Part shown: positions 1-12,692 of the stretch, piece by piece
Position numbering within the stretch: position 1 is the stretch's first letter
Layout of the letters: each line of letters starts with the position of its first letter
From: Luidia sarsii
Taxonomy: Eukaryota > Echinodermata > Asteroidea > Paxillosida > Luidiidae
Length of the DNA stretch: 64,000 nt
Direction of reading: 5' to 3'
NCBI GenBank assembly: GCA_949987565.1
Contig: OX465109.1
Span: forward strand, 22,271,027 to 22,335,026
Translations under genes and position numbers: made by a program
The notes under the pieces: generated by a model
Told to the model about the DNA's origin: nothing
What the model saw: only the letters and a program-made list of their open reading frames with translations
Database searches by the model: none

Positions 1-2580
1 TGTCGTCCATCAACTCCTGTGACGGCTACCCTCCGAACCAAACTGCCATCTGTCGACTCCTGCGACGGCAACCCTCCCAACCACACTGTCGTCCATCGAC
101 TCCTGTGACGACAACCCTCCAAACGAAACTGTCGTTCGTCGACTCCTGTGACGACAACCCTCCAAACCAAACTGTCGTCCATCGAGTCCTGCGATGCCAA
201 CCCTCCAAACCAAACTGTCGTTCGTCGACTCCTGTGACGGCAACCCTCCAAACCACTCTGTCGTCCATCAACTCCTGTGACGACAACCCTCCAAACCAAA
301 CTGTCGTTCGTCGACTCCTGTGACGGCAACCCTCCCAACCAAACTGTCATCTGTCGACTCCTGTGACGGCAACCCTCCAAACCAAACTGTCGTCCATCGA
401 CTCCTGTGACGGCTACCCTCCAAACCAAGCTGTCGTCTGTCGACTCCTGCGACGGCAACCCTCCCAACCACACTGTCGTCCATCGACTCCTGTGACGACA
501 ACCCTCCAAACCAAACTGTCGTCCACCGACTCCTGTGACGGCTACCCTCCGAACCAAGCTGTCGTCCATCAACTCCTGTGACGGCAACCCTCCAAACCAA
601 ACTGTCGTCTGTCAACTCCTGCGACGGCAACCCTCCCAACCACACTGTCGTCCATCGGCTCCTGTGACGACAACCCTCCAAACCAAACTGTCGTCCACCG
701 ACTCCTGTGACGGCTACCCTCCGAACCAAGCTGTCGTCCATCAACTCCTGTGACGGCTACCCTCCGAACCAAACTGCCATCTGTCGACTCCTGCGACGGC
801 AACCCTCCCAACCACACTGTCGTCCATCGACTCCTGTGACGACAACCCTCCAAACGAAACTGTCGTTCGTCGACTCCTGTGACGACAACCCTCCAAACGA
901 AACTGTCATCCTCGACTCCTGTGACGGCAACCCTCCAAACGAAACTGTCGTTCGTCGACTCCTGTGACGACAACCCTCAAAACCAAACTGTCATCCTCGA
1001 CTCCTGTGACGGCAACCCTCCAAACCAAACTGTCGTCTGTCAACTCCTGCGATGGTAACCCTCCAAACCAAACTGTCGTCCTCTAATCCTGTGACGACAA
1101 CCCTCCAAACCAAACTGTCGTCCATCGACTCCTGTGACGGCAACCCTCCAAACCAAACTGTCGTTCGTCGACTCCTGTGACGACAACCCTCCAAACAAAA
1201 CTGTCGTCCATCGCCTCCTGTGACGGCAACCCTCCAAACCAAACTGTCGTTCGTCGACTCCTGTGACAACAACCCTCCAAACAAAACTGTCGTCCATCGA
1301 CTCCTGTGACGGCAACCCTCCAAACCAAACTGTCGTTCGTCGACTCCTGTGACGACAACCCTCCACACCAAACTGTCGTCCATCGACTCCTGTGACGGCA
1401 ACCCTCCAAAGCAAACTGTCGTCCTCGAGTCCTGCGACGGCAACCCTCCAAACAAAACTGTCGTCCATCGACTTCTGTGACGGCAACCCTCCAAACCAAA
1501 CTGTCGTCCATCGACTCCTGTGACGACAACCCTCCAAACCAAACTGTCGTCCATCGACTCCTGTGACGGCAACCCTCCAAACGAAACTGTCGTTCGTCGA
1601 CTCCTGTGACGACAACCCTCCAAACCAAACTGCCTTCCTTCGACTCCTGTGACGGCAACCCTCCAAACGAAACTGTCGTTTGTCGACTCCTGTGACGGCA
1701 ACCCTCTAAACAAAACTGCCTTCTGTCAACTCTTGTGACGGCAACCCTGTAAACGAAACTGTTGTCTGTCGACTCCTGTGACGGCAACCCTCGAAACAAA
1801 CTGTCGTCCACCGACTCCTGTGACGGCAACCCTCCAAACCAAACTGTCGTCTGTCGACTCCTGCGACGGCAACCCTCCAAACTACACTGTCGTCCATCGA
1901 CTCCTGTGATGACAACCCTCCAAACCAAACTGTCGTCCATCGAGTCTTGCGACGGCAACCCTCCAAACCAAACTGTCGTCCGGCGAATCCTGTGACAACA
2001 ACCCTCCAAACCAAACTGTCGTCCATCGAGTCCTGCGATGACAACCCTCCAAACGAAACTATCGTTCGTCGACTCCTGTGACGGCAACCCTCCAAACCAA
2101 ACTGTCGTTCCTCGACTCCTGTGACGGCAACCCTCCCAACCAAACTGTCGTCTGTCGACTCCTGTGACGGCAACCCTCCAAACCAAACTGTTGTCCATCG
2201 ACTCCTGTGACGGCAACCCTCCAAACCAAACTTTCGTCCATCGACTCCTGTGACGGCAACCCTCGAAAACCAAACTGTCGTTCGTCGACTCCTGTGACGG
2301 CAACCCTCCAAAGCAAACTGTCGTCCATTGACTCCTGTGACGACAACCCTCCAAACCAAACTGTCGTCCTTCGAGTCCTGCAACGGCAACCCTCCAAACC
2401 AAACTATCGTTCGTCGACTCCTGTGACGACAACCCTCCAAACGAAACTGTCGTTCGTCGACTCCTGTGACGACAACCCTCCAAACCAAACTGTCATCCTC
2501 GACTCCTGTGACGGCAACCCTCCAAACGAAACTGTCGTTCGTCGACTCCTGTGACGGGAACCCTCCAAACCAAACTGTCG
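1..2580. repeat. Left copy of a 4.29-kb-offset duplication
   Basis: The order of variant monomers from the window start to about 2.58 kb is repeated from 4291 onward. The offset is 4,290 bp up to about 1.1 kb and 4,419 bp afterwards, because the right copy carries three extra monomers near 5.42-5.55 kb. Shared rare variants include CTCTAATCC (about 1081 and 5371), the CTCTAAAC marker (about 1704 and 6123) and ACTTTCGTCC (about 2230 and 6650). The true left end of this copy lies outside the window. Confidence 0.85.
430..945. repeat. 172-bp four-monomer higher-order repeat, three copies
   Basis: Copies start at about 430, 602 and 774, exactly 172 bp (4 x 43) apart. Each contains the same ordered set of four variants: a GTCTGTC monomer with a CCCAACCACA tail, a GACGACAACC monomer, a GTCCACCGAC monomer with GGCTACCCTCCGAACC, and a CATCAACTCC monomer. 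The third copy diverges in its last monomers. The window start (1 to about 160) repeats 732 to about 890, so the same local amplification extends leftwards. Confidence 0.88.
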
Positions 2581-2880
2581 TCTTTCGACTCCTGTGACGG
2601 CAACCCTCCAAAGCAAACTGTCGTCCATTGACTCCTGTGACGACAACCCTCCAAACCAAACTGTCGTCCTTCGAGTCCTGCAACGGCAACCCTCCAAACC
2701 AAACTATCGTTCGTCGACTCCTGTGACGACAACCCTCCAAACGAAACTGTCTTTCGTCGACTCCTGTGACGACAACCCTCCAAACCAAACTGTCATCCTA
2801 GACTCCTGTGACGGCAACCCTCCAAACGAAACTGTCGTTCGTCGACTCCTGTGACGGGAACCCTCCAAACCAAACTGTCG
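2281..2880. repeat. 300-bp (seven-monomer) tandem doublet
   Basis: Bases 2281-2580 and 2581-2880 are near-identical direct repeats. The 60-base stretches beginning at 2341 and 2641 are the same base for base, as are those at 2521 and 2821. Both copies carry the otherwise rare GTGACGGGAACC variant. The length is seven monomers minus one base, reflecting one 42-bp unit. Confidence 0.95.
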
Positions 2881-4473
2881 TCTTTCGACTCCTGCGACGG
2901 CAACCCTCCAAACCACACTGTCGTCCATAGACTCCTGTGACGACAACCCTCCAAACCAAACTGTCGTCCATCGAGTCTTGCGACGGCAACCCTCTGAACC
3001 AAACTGTCGTCCGGCGAATCCTGTGACAACAACCCTCCAAACCAAACTGTCGTCCATCGAGTCCTGCGATGACAACCCTCCAAACGAAACTATCTTTCGT
3101 CGACTCCTGTGACAACAACCCTCCAAAGGAAACTGCCGTCCATCGACTCCTTTGACGGCAACCCTCCAAACCAAACTGTCGTCCTCGAGTCCTGCGACGA
3201 CAACCCTCCAAACCAAACTGTCGTCAGTCGACTCCTGCGATGGCAACCCTTCAAACAAAGCCGTCGTCCTCGAATCCTGTGACGACAACCCTCCAAACCA
3301 AACTGTCGTTCGTCGACTCCTGTGATGGCAACCCTCCAAACGAAACTGTCGTTCGTCGACTCCTGTGACGACAACCCTCCAAACGAAACTGTCGTTCGTC
3401 GACTCCTGTGACGACAACCCTCCAAATGAAACTGTCGTTGGTCGACTCCTGTGACGACAACCCTCCAAACAAAACTGTCGTCCATCGAGTCCTGCGATGG
3501 CAACCCTCCAAACCAAACTGTCGTTCGTCGACTCCTGTGATGGCAACCCTCCAAACCACACTGTCGTCCATCAACTCCTGTGACGACAACCCTCCAAACC
3601 AAACTGTCGTCCATCGACTCCTGTGACGGCAACCCTCCCTACCAAACTGTCGTCTGTCGACTCCTGTGACGGCAACCCTCAAAACAAACTGTCGTCCATC
3701 GACTCCTGTGACGGCAAGCCTCCAAACCAAACTGTCGTCCATCAACTCCTGTGACGACAACCCTCCAAACCAAACTGTCGTCCCTCGACTCCTGTGACGG
3801 CAACCCTCCAAACCAAACTGTCGTCTGTCGACTCCTGTGACGGCAACCCTCCAAACCAAACTGTCGTCCATCGACTCCTGCGACGGCAACCCTCCAAACC
3901 AAACTGTCGTCCATCGACTCCTGTGACGGCAACCCTCCAAACCAAACTGTCGTCCATCAACTCCTGTGACGGCAACCCTCCAAACCAAACTGTTGTCCAT
4001 CGACTCCTGTGACGGCAACCCTCCAAACCAAACTGTCGTCCATCGACTCCTTTGACAGCAACCCTCCAAACCAAACTGTCGTCTGTCAACTCCTGCGATG
4101 GCAACCCTCCAAACCAAACTGTCGTCCTCTAATCCTGTGACGACAACCCGCCAAACCAAACTGTCGTCCATCGACTCCTGTGACGACAACCCTCCAAACG
4201 AAACTGTCGTTCGTCGACTCCTGTGACGACAACCCTCCCAACGAAACTGTCGTTCGTCGACTCCTGTGACAACAACCCTCCAAACCAAACTGTCGTCCAT
4301 CGACTCCTGTGACGGCAACCCTCCAAACCAAACTGTCGTTCGTCGACTCCTGTGACGGCAACCCTCCAAACCAAACTGTCGTCCATCAACTCCTGTGACG
4401 GCAACCCTCCAAACCAAACTGTAGTCCATCGACTCCTGTGACGGCAACCCTCCAAACCAAACTGTCGTCCATC
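2709..4473. repeat. 1.76-kb block, copy 1 of 4
   Basis: This block recurs at 8285-10049 (offset 5,576), 20041-21805 (offset 17,332) and 27290-29054 (offset 24,581). It contains the CCATAGACTCC monomer, the GGAAACTGCC monomer, a CCCTTCAAACAAAGCC marker near 3248, an AATGAAACTG monomer and a run of near-consensus monomers ending near 4.47 kb. Confidence 0.87.
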
Positions 4474-6998
4474 GAGTCCTGCGATGCCAACCCTCCAAAC
4501 CAAACTGTCGTTCGTCGACTCCTGTGACGGCAACCCTCCAAACCACTCTGTCGTCCATCAACTCCTGTGACGACAACCCTCCAAACCAAACTGTCGTTCG
4601 TCGACTCCTGTGACGGCAACCCTCCCAACCAAACTGTCATCTGTCGACTCCTGTGACGGCAACCCTCCAAACCAAACTGTCGTCCATCGACTCCTGTGAC
4701 GGCTACCCTCCGAACCAAGCTGTCGTCTGTCGACTCCTGCGACGGCAACCCTCCCAACCACACTGTCGTCCATCGACTCCTGTGACGACAACCCTCCAAA
4801 CCAAACTGTCGTCCACCGACTCCTGTGACGGCTACCCTCCGAACCAAGCTGTCGTCCATCAACTCCTGTGACGGCAACCCTCCAAACCAAACTGTCGTCT
4901 GTCAACTCCTGCGACGGCAACCCTCCCAACCACACTGTCGTCCATCGACTCCTGTGACGACAACCCTCCAAACCAAACTGTCGTCCACCGACTCCTGTGA
5001 CGGCTACCCTCCGAACCAAGCTGTCGTCCATCAACTCCTGTGACGGCTACCCTCCGAACCAAACTGCCATCTGTCGACTCCTGCGACGGCAACCCTCCCA
5101 ACCACACTGTCGTCCATCGACTCCTGTGACGACAACCCTCCAAACGAAACTGTCGTTCGTCGACTCCTGTGACGACAACCCTCCAAACGAAACTGTCATC
5201 CTCGACTCCTGTGACGGCAACCCTCCAAACGAAACTGTCGTTCGTCGACTCCTGTGACGACAACCCTCAAAACCAAACTGTCGTCCTCGACTCCTGTGAC
5301 GGCAACCCTCCAAACCAAACTGTCGTCTGTCAACTCCTGCGATGGTAACCCTCCAAACCAAACTGTCGTCCTCTAATCCTGTGACGACAACCCTCCAAAC
5401 CAAACTGTCGTCCATCGACTCCTGTGACGACAACCCTCCAAATGAAACTGTCGTTCGTCGACTCCTGTGACGACAACCCTCCAAACGAAACTGTCGTTCG
5501 TGGACTCCTGTGACAACAACCCTCCAAACCAAACTGTCGTCCATCGACTCCTGTGACGGCAACCCTCCAAACCAAACTGTCGTTCGTCGACTCCTGTGAC
5601 GACAACCCTCCAAACAAAACTGTCGTCCATCGCCTCCTGTGACGGCAACCCTCCAAACCAAACTGTCGTTCGTCGACTCCTGTGACAACAACCCTCCAAA
5701 CAAAACTGTCGTTCATCGACTCCTGTGACGGCAACCCTCCAAACCAAACTGTCGTTCGTCGACTCCTGTGACGACAACCCTCCACACCAAACTGTCGTCC
5801 ATCGACTCCTGTGACGGCAACCCTCCAAAGCAAACTGTCGTCCTCGAGTCCTGCGACGGCAACCCTCCAAACAAAACTGTCGTCCATCGACTTCTGTGAC
5901 GGCAACCCTCCAAACCAAACTGTCGTCCATCGACTCCTGTGACGACAACCCTCCAAACCAAACTGTCGTCCATCGACTCCTGTGACGGCAACCCTCCAAA
6001 CGAAACTGTCGTTCGTCGACTCCTGTGACGACAACCCTCCAAACCAAACTGCCTTCCTTCGACTCCTGTGACGGCAACCCTCCAAACGAAACTGTCGTTT
6101 GTCGACTCCTGTGATGGCAACCCTCTAAACAAAACTGCCTTCTGTCAACTCTTGTGACGGCAACCCTGTAAACGAAACTGTCGTCTGTCGACTCCTGTGA
6201 CGGCAACCCTCGAAACAAACTGTCGTCCACCGACTCCTGTGACGGCAACCCTCCAAACCAAACTGTCGTCTGTCGACTCCTGCGACGGCAACCCTCCAAA
6301 CTACACTGTCGTCCATCGACTCCTGTGATGACAACCCTCCAAACCAAACTGTCGTCCATCGAGTCTTGCGACGGCAACCCTCCAAACCAAACTGTCGTCC
6401 GGCGAATCCTGTGACAACAACCCTCCAAACCAAACTGTCGTCCATCGAGTCCTGCGATGACAACCTTCCAAACGAAACTATCGTTCGTCGACTCCTGTGA
6501 CGGCAACCCTCCAAACCAAACTGTCGTTCCTCGACTCCTGTGACGGCAACCCTCCCAACCAAACTGTCGTCTGTCGACTCCTGTGACGGCAACCCTCCAA
6601 ACCAAACTGTTGTCCATCGACTCCTGTGACGGCAACCCTCCAAACCAAACTTTCGTCCATCGACTCCTGTGACGGCAACCCTCCAAACCAAACTGTCGTT
6701 CGTCGACTCCTGTGACGGCAACCCTCCAAAGCAAACTGTCGTCCATCGACTCCTGTGACGACAACCCTCCAAACCAAACTGTCGTCCTTCGAGTCCTGCA
6801 ACGGCAACCCTCCAAACCAAACTATCGTTCGTCGACTCCTGTGACGACAACCCTCCAAACGAAACTGTCGTTCGTCGACTCCTGTGACAACAACCCTCCA
6901 AACCAAACTGTCATCCTCGACTCCTGTGACGGCAACCCTCCAAACGAAACTGTCGTTCGTCGACTCCTGTGACGGCAACCCTCCAAACCAAACTGTCG
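4291..6998. repeat. Right copy of the 4.29-kb-offset duplication
   Basis: This copy matches the first 2.58 kb of the window monomer by monomer, with about three additional monomers near 5420-5548. It lacks the second half of the 300-bp doublet seen at 2281-2880. Its right part is itself inside the 1,459-bp doublet beginning near 5686, so duplications of different age are nested here. Confidence 0.85.
4720..5235. repeat. Second 172-bp four-monomer higher-order array
   Basis: This is the 4,290-bp-offset counterpart of the four-monomer array at 430-945, with copies at about 4720, 4892 and 5064 and the same order of variant monomers. The number of copies is unchanged, so the four-monomer amplification predates the larger duplication. 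Confidence 0.87.
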
Positions 6999-7144
6999 TC
7001 TTTCGACTCCTGCGACGGCAACCCTCCAAACCACACTGTCGTCCATAGACTCCTGTGACGACAACCCTCCAAACCAAACTGTCGTCCATCGAGTCTTGCG
7101 ACGGCAACCCTCCGAACCAAACTGTCGTCCGTCGAATCCTGTGA
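5686..7144. repeat. 1,459-bp (34-monomer) tandem doublet, left unit
   Basis: This unit and the next one (7145-8602) repeat in tandem at an offset of 1,459 bp. Shared markers are the GTTCATCGAC monomer (5711 and 7170), the CTCTAAAC marker (6123 and 7582) and ACTTTCGTCC. The breakpoint falls in a GACAACAACCC segment common to both sides, as expected for unequal exchange between misaligned monomers. Confidence 0.9.
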
Positions 7145-8602
7145 CAACAACCCTCCAAACCAAACTGTCGTTCATCGACTCCTGTGACGGCAACCCTCCA
7201 AACCAAACTGTCGTTCGTCGACTCCTGTGACGACAACCCTCCACACCAAACTGTCGTCCATCGACTCCTGTGACGGCAACCCTCCAAAGCAAACTGTCGT
7301 CCTCGAGTCCTGCGACGGCAACCCTCCAAACAAAACTGTCGTCCATCGACTTCTGTGACGGCAACCCTCCAAACCAAACTGTCGTCCATCGACTCCTGTG
7401 ACGACAACCCTCCAAACCAAACTGTCGTCCATCGACTCCTGTGACGGCAACCCTCCAAACGAAACTGTCGTTCGTCGACTCCTGTGACGACAACCCTCCA
7501 AACCAAACTGCCTTCCTTCGACTCCTGTGACGGCAACCCTCCAAACGAAACTGTCGTTTGTCGACTCCTGTGACGGCAACCCTCTAAACAAAACTGCCTT
7601 CTGTCAACTCTTGTGACGGCAACCCTGTAAACGAAACTGTCGTCTGTCGACTCCTGTGACGGCAACCCTCGAAACAAACTGTCGTCCACCGACTCCTGTG
7701 ACGGCAACCCTCCAAACCAAACTGTCGTCTGTCGACTCCTGCGACGGCAACCCTCCAAACTACACTGTCGTCCATCGACTCCTGTGATGACAACCCTCCA
7801 AACCAAACTGTCGTCCATCGAGTCTTGCGACGGCAACCCTCCAAACCAAACTGTCGTCCGGCGAATCCTGTGACAACAACCCTCCAAACCAAACTGTCGT
7901 CCATCGAGTCCTGCGATGACAACCCTCCAAACGAAACTATCGTTCGTCGACTCCTGTGACGGCAACCCTCCAAACCAAACTGTCGTTCCTCGACTCCTGT
8001 GACGGCAACCCTCCCAACCAAACTGTCGTCTGTCGACTCCTGTGACGGCAACCCTCCAAACCAAACTGTTGTCCATCGACTCCTGTTACGGCAACCCTCC
8101 AAACCAAACTTTCGTCCATCGACTCCTGTGACGGCAACCCTCCAAACCAAACTGTCGTTCGTCGACTCCTGTGACGGCAACCCTCCAAAGCAAACTGTCG
8201 TCCATCGACTCCTGTGACGACAACCTCCAAACCAAACTGTCGTCCTTCGAGTCCTGCAACGGCAACCCTCCAAACCAAACTATCGTTCGTCGACTCCTGT
8301 GACGACAACCCTCCAAACGAAACTGTCGTTCGTCGACTCCTGTGACGACAACCCTCCAAACCAAACTGTCATCCTCGACTCCTGTGACGGCAACCCTCCA
8401 AACGAAACTGTCGTTCGTCGACTCCTGTGACGGCAACCCTCCAAACCAAACTGTCGTCTTTCGACTCCTGCGACGGCAACCCTCCAAACCACACTGTCGT
8501 CCATAGACTCCTGTGACGACAACCCTCCAAACCAAACTGTCGTCCATCGAGTCTTGCGACGGCAACCCTCCGAACCAAACTGTCGTCCGTCGAATCCTGT
8601 GA
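7145..8602. repeat. 1,459-bp tandem doublet, right unit
   Basis: This is the second unit of the 34-monomer doublet. It is one base shorter than the left unit because a C is missing near 8223 (CAACCTCC instead of CAACCCTCC), and it has a CTGTTACGG substitution near 8085. Such private changes show some time since duplication. Confidence 0.9.
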
Positions 8603-11600
8603 CAACAACCCTCCAAACCAAACTGTCGTCCATCGAGTCCTGCGATGACAACCCTCCAAACGAAACTATCTTTCGTCGACTCCTGTGACAACAACCCTCC
8701 AAAGGAAACTGCCGTCCATCGACTCCTTTGACGGCAACCCTCCAAACCAAACTGTCGTCCTCGAGTCCTGCGACGACAACCCTCCAAACCAAACTGTCGT
8801 CAGTCGACTCCTGCGATGGCAACCCTTCAAACAAAGCCGTCGTCCTCGAATCCTGTGACGACAACCCTCCAAACCAAACTGTCGTTCGTCGACTCCTGTG
8901 ATGGCAACCCTCCAAACGAAACTGTCGTTCGTCGACTCCTGTGACGACAACCCTCCAAACGAAACTGTCGTTCGTCGACTCCTGTGACGACAACCCTCCA
9001 AATGAAACTGTCGTTGGTCGACTCCTGTGACGACAACCCTCCAAACAAAACTGTCGTCCATCGAGTCCTGCGATGGCAACCCTCCAAACCAAACTGTCGT
9101 TCGTCGACTCCTGTGACGGCAACCCTCCAAACCACACTGTCGTCCATCAACTCCTGTGACGACAACCCTCCAAACCAAACTGTCGTCCATCGACTCCTGT
9201 GACGGCAACCCTCCCTACCAAACTGTCGTCTGTCGACTCCTGTGACGGCAACCCTCAAAACAAACTGTCGTCCATCGACTCCTGTGACGGCAAGCCTCCA
9301 AACCAAACTGTCGTCCATCAACTCCTGTGACGACAACCCTCCAAACCAAACTGTCGTCCCTCGACTCCTGTGACGGCAACCCTCCAAACCAAACTGTCGT
9401 CTGTCGACTCCTGTGACGGCAACCCTCCAAACCAAACTGTCGTCCATCGACTCCTGCGACGGCAACCCTCCAAACCAAACTGTCGTCCATCGACTCCTGT
9501 GACGGCAACCCTCCAAACCAAACTGTCGTCCATCAACTCCTGTGACGGCAACCCTCCAAACCAAACTGTTGTCCATCGACTCCTGTGACGGCAACCCTCC
9601 AAACCAAACTGTCGTCCATCGACTCCTTTGACAGCAACCCTCCAAACCAAACTGTCGTCTGTCAACTCCTGCGATGGCAACCCTCCAAACCAAACTGTCG
9701 TCCTCTAATCCTGTGACGACAACCCTCCAAACCAAACTGTCGTCCATCGACTCCTGTGACGACAACCCTCCAAACGAAACTGTCGTTCGTCGACTCCTGT
9801 GACGACAACCCTCCCAACGAAACTGTCGTTCGTCGACTCCTGTGACAACAACCCTCCAAACCAAACTGTCGTCCATCGACTCCTGTGACGGCAACCCTCC
9901 AAACCAAACTGTCGTTCGTCGACTCCTGTGACGGCAACCCTCCAAACCAAACTGTCGTCCATCAACTCCTGTGACGGCAACCCTCCAAACCAAACTGTAG
10001 TCCATCGACTCCTGTGACGGCAACCCTCCAAACCAAACTGTCGTCCATCGACTCCTGTGACGGCAACCCTCCAAACCAAACTGTCGTTCGTCGACTCCTG
10101 TGACGACAACCCTCCAAACGAAACTGTCGTCCATCGCCTCCTGTGACGGCAACCCTCCGAACCAAACTGTCGTTCGTCGACTCCTGTGACGACAACCCTC
10201 CAAACAAAACTGTCGTCCATCGACTCCTGTGACGGCAACCCTCCAAACCAAACTGTCGTTCGTCGACTCCTGTGACGACAACCCTCCACACCAAACTGTC
10301 GTCCATCGACTCCTGTGACGGCAACCCTCCAAAGCAAACTGTCGTCCTCGAGTCCTGCGACGGCAACCCTCCAAACAAAACTGTCGTCCATCGACTTCTG
10401 TGACGGCAACCCTCCAAACCAAACTGTCGTCCATCGACTCCTGTGACGACAACCCTCCAAACCAAACTGTCGTCCATCGACTCCTGTGACAGCAACCCTC
10501 CAAACGAAACTGTCGTTCGTCGACTCCTGTGACGACAACCCTCCAAACCAAACTGCCTTCCTTCGACTCCTGTGACGGCAACCCTCCAAACGAAACTGTC
10601 GTTTGTCGACTCCTGTGACGGCAACCCTCTAAACAAAACTGCCTTCTGTCAACTCTTGTGACGGCAACCCTGTAAACGAAACTGTCGTCTGTCGACTCCT
10701 GTGACGGCAACCCTCGAAACAAACTGTCGTCCACCGACTCCTGTGACGGCAACCCTCCAAACCAAACTGTCGTCTGTCGACTCCTGCGACGGCAACCCTC
10801 CAAACCACACTGTCGTCCATCGACTCCTGTGATGACAACCCTCCAAACCAAACTGTCGTCCATCGAGTCTTGCGACGGCAACCCTCCAAACCAAACTGTC
10901 GTCCGGCGAATCCTGTGACAACAACCCTCCAAACCAAACTGCCTTCCCTCGACTCCTGTGACGGCAACCCTCCAAACGAAACTGTCGTTTGTCGACTCCT
11001 GTGACGGCAACCCTCTAAACAAAACTGCCTTCTGTCAACTCTTGTGACGGCAACCCTGTAAACGAAACTGTCGTCTGTCGACTCCTGTGACGGCAACCCT
11101 CGAAACAAACTGTCGTCCACCGACTCGTGTGACGGCAACCCTCCAAACCAAACTGTCGTCTGTCGACTCCTGCGACGGCAACCCTCCAAACCACACTGTC
11201 GTCCATCGACTCCTGTGATGACAACCCTCCAAACCAAACTGTCGTCCATCGACTCCTGTGACGGCAACCCTCCAAACCAAACTGTCGTTCGTCGACTCCT
11301 GTGACGACAACCCTCCAAACAAAACTGTCGTCCATCGCCTCCTGTGACGGCAACCCTCCAAACCAAACTGTCGTTCGTCGACTCCTGTGACAACAACCCT
11401 CCAAACAAAACTGTCGTCCATCGACTCCTGTGACGGCAACCCTCCAAACCAAACTGTCGTTCGTCGACTCCTGTGACGACAACCCTCCACACCAAACTGT
11501 CGTCCATCGACTCCTGTGACGGCAACCCTCCAAAGCAAACTGTCGTCCTCGAGTCCTGCGACGGCAACCCTCCAATCAAAACTGTCGTCCATCGACTTCT

Positions 11601-12349
11601 GTGACGGCAACCCTCCAAACTAAACTGTCGTCCATCGACTCTTGTGACGACAACCCTCCAAACCAAACTGTCGTCCATCGACTCCTGTGACGGCAACCCT
11701 CCAAACGAAACTGTCGTTCGTCGACTCCTGTGACGACAACCCTCCAAACCAAACTGCCTTCCTTCGACTCCTGTGACGGCAACCCTCCAAACGAAACTGT
11801 CGTTTGTCGACTCCTGTGACGGCAACCCTCTAAACAAAACTGCCTTCTGTCAACTCTTGTGACGGCAACCCTGTAAACGAAACTGTCGTCTGTCGACTCC
11901 TGTGACGGCAACCCTCGAAACAAACTGTCGTCCACCGACTCCTGTGACGGCAACCCTCCAAACCAAACTGTCGTCTGTCGACTCCTGCGACGGCAACCCT
12001 CCAAACCACACTGTCGTCCATCGACTCCTGTGATGACAACCCTCCAAACCAAACTGTCGTCCATCGAGTCTTGCGACGGCAACCCTCCAAACCAAACTGT
12101 CGTCCGGCGAATCCTGTGACAACAACCCTCCAAACCAAACTGTCGTCCATCGAGTCCTGCGATGACAACCCTCCAAACGAAACTATCGTTCGTCGACTCC
12201 TGTGACGGCAACCCTCCAAACCAAACTGTCGTTCCTCGACTCCTGTGACGGCAACCCTCCCAACCAAACTGTCGTCTGTCGACTCCTGTGACGGCAACCC
12301 TCCAAACCAAACTGTTGTCCATCGACTCCTGTGACGGCAACCCTCCAAA
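8285..12349. repeat. 4.06-kb block, left copy (offset 11,756 bp)
   Basis: The ordered variants of this block recur at 20041-24105 with a constant offset of 11,756 bp. The first 1.76 kb also matches 2709-4473. Within it, the CTCTAAAC marker occurs at 10627, 11013 and 11828 (spacings 386 and 815). A private CCAATCAAAAC change near 11574 distinguishes it from the other copies. Confidence 0.9.
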
Positions 12350-12692
12350 GCAAACTGTCGTCCATCGACTCCTGTGACGACAACCCTCCAAACCAAACTG
12401 TCGTCCTTCGAGTCCTGCAACGGCAACCCTCCAAACCAAACTATCGTTCGTCGACTCCTGTGACGACAACCCTCCAAACGAAACTGTCGTTCGTCGACTC
12501 CTGTGACGACAACCCTCCAAACCAAACTGTCATCCTCGACTCCTGTGACGGCAACCCTCCAAACGAAACTGTCGTTCGTCGACTCCTGTGACGGCAACCC
12601 TCCAAACCAAACTGTCGTCTTTCGACTCCTGCGACGGCAACCCTCCAAACCACACTGTCGTCCATAGACTCCTGTGACGACAACCCTCCAAA
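11620..12692. repeat. 1,073-bp (25-monomer) tandem doublet, left unit
   Basis: This unit matches 12693-13765 at an offset of 1,073 bp. Shared markers are the CTCTTGTGACGAC monomer, the CTCTAAAC marker (11828 and 12901), CCGGCGAATCC and CTGTTGTCC. The two units abut exactly, so this is a simple tandem duplication of 25 monomers. Confidence 0.92.

Noticed and set aside
2207..2554. Short plus-strand open frames of 72 to 143 codons recurring along the array
   Set aside because: The plus consensus has a TGA in each monomer (CTGTGACGG). These frames only appear where TGCGACGG or similar variants remove it. They are repeat by-products.
2540..2580. CENP-B box (TTCG followed at fixed distance by CGGG)
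   Set aside because: The only CGGG sequences seen (GACGGGAACC near 2556 and 2856) lie 13 bases after TTCG where the box needs 7, and the internal A does not line up.
3904..3946. The monomer as two related half-units, each starting CTGT and ending CTC
   Set aside because: The halves align only with gaps and few matches. The resemblance is too weak to support an internal duplication.
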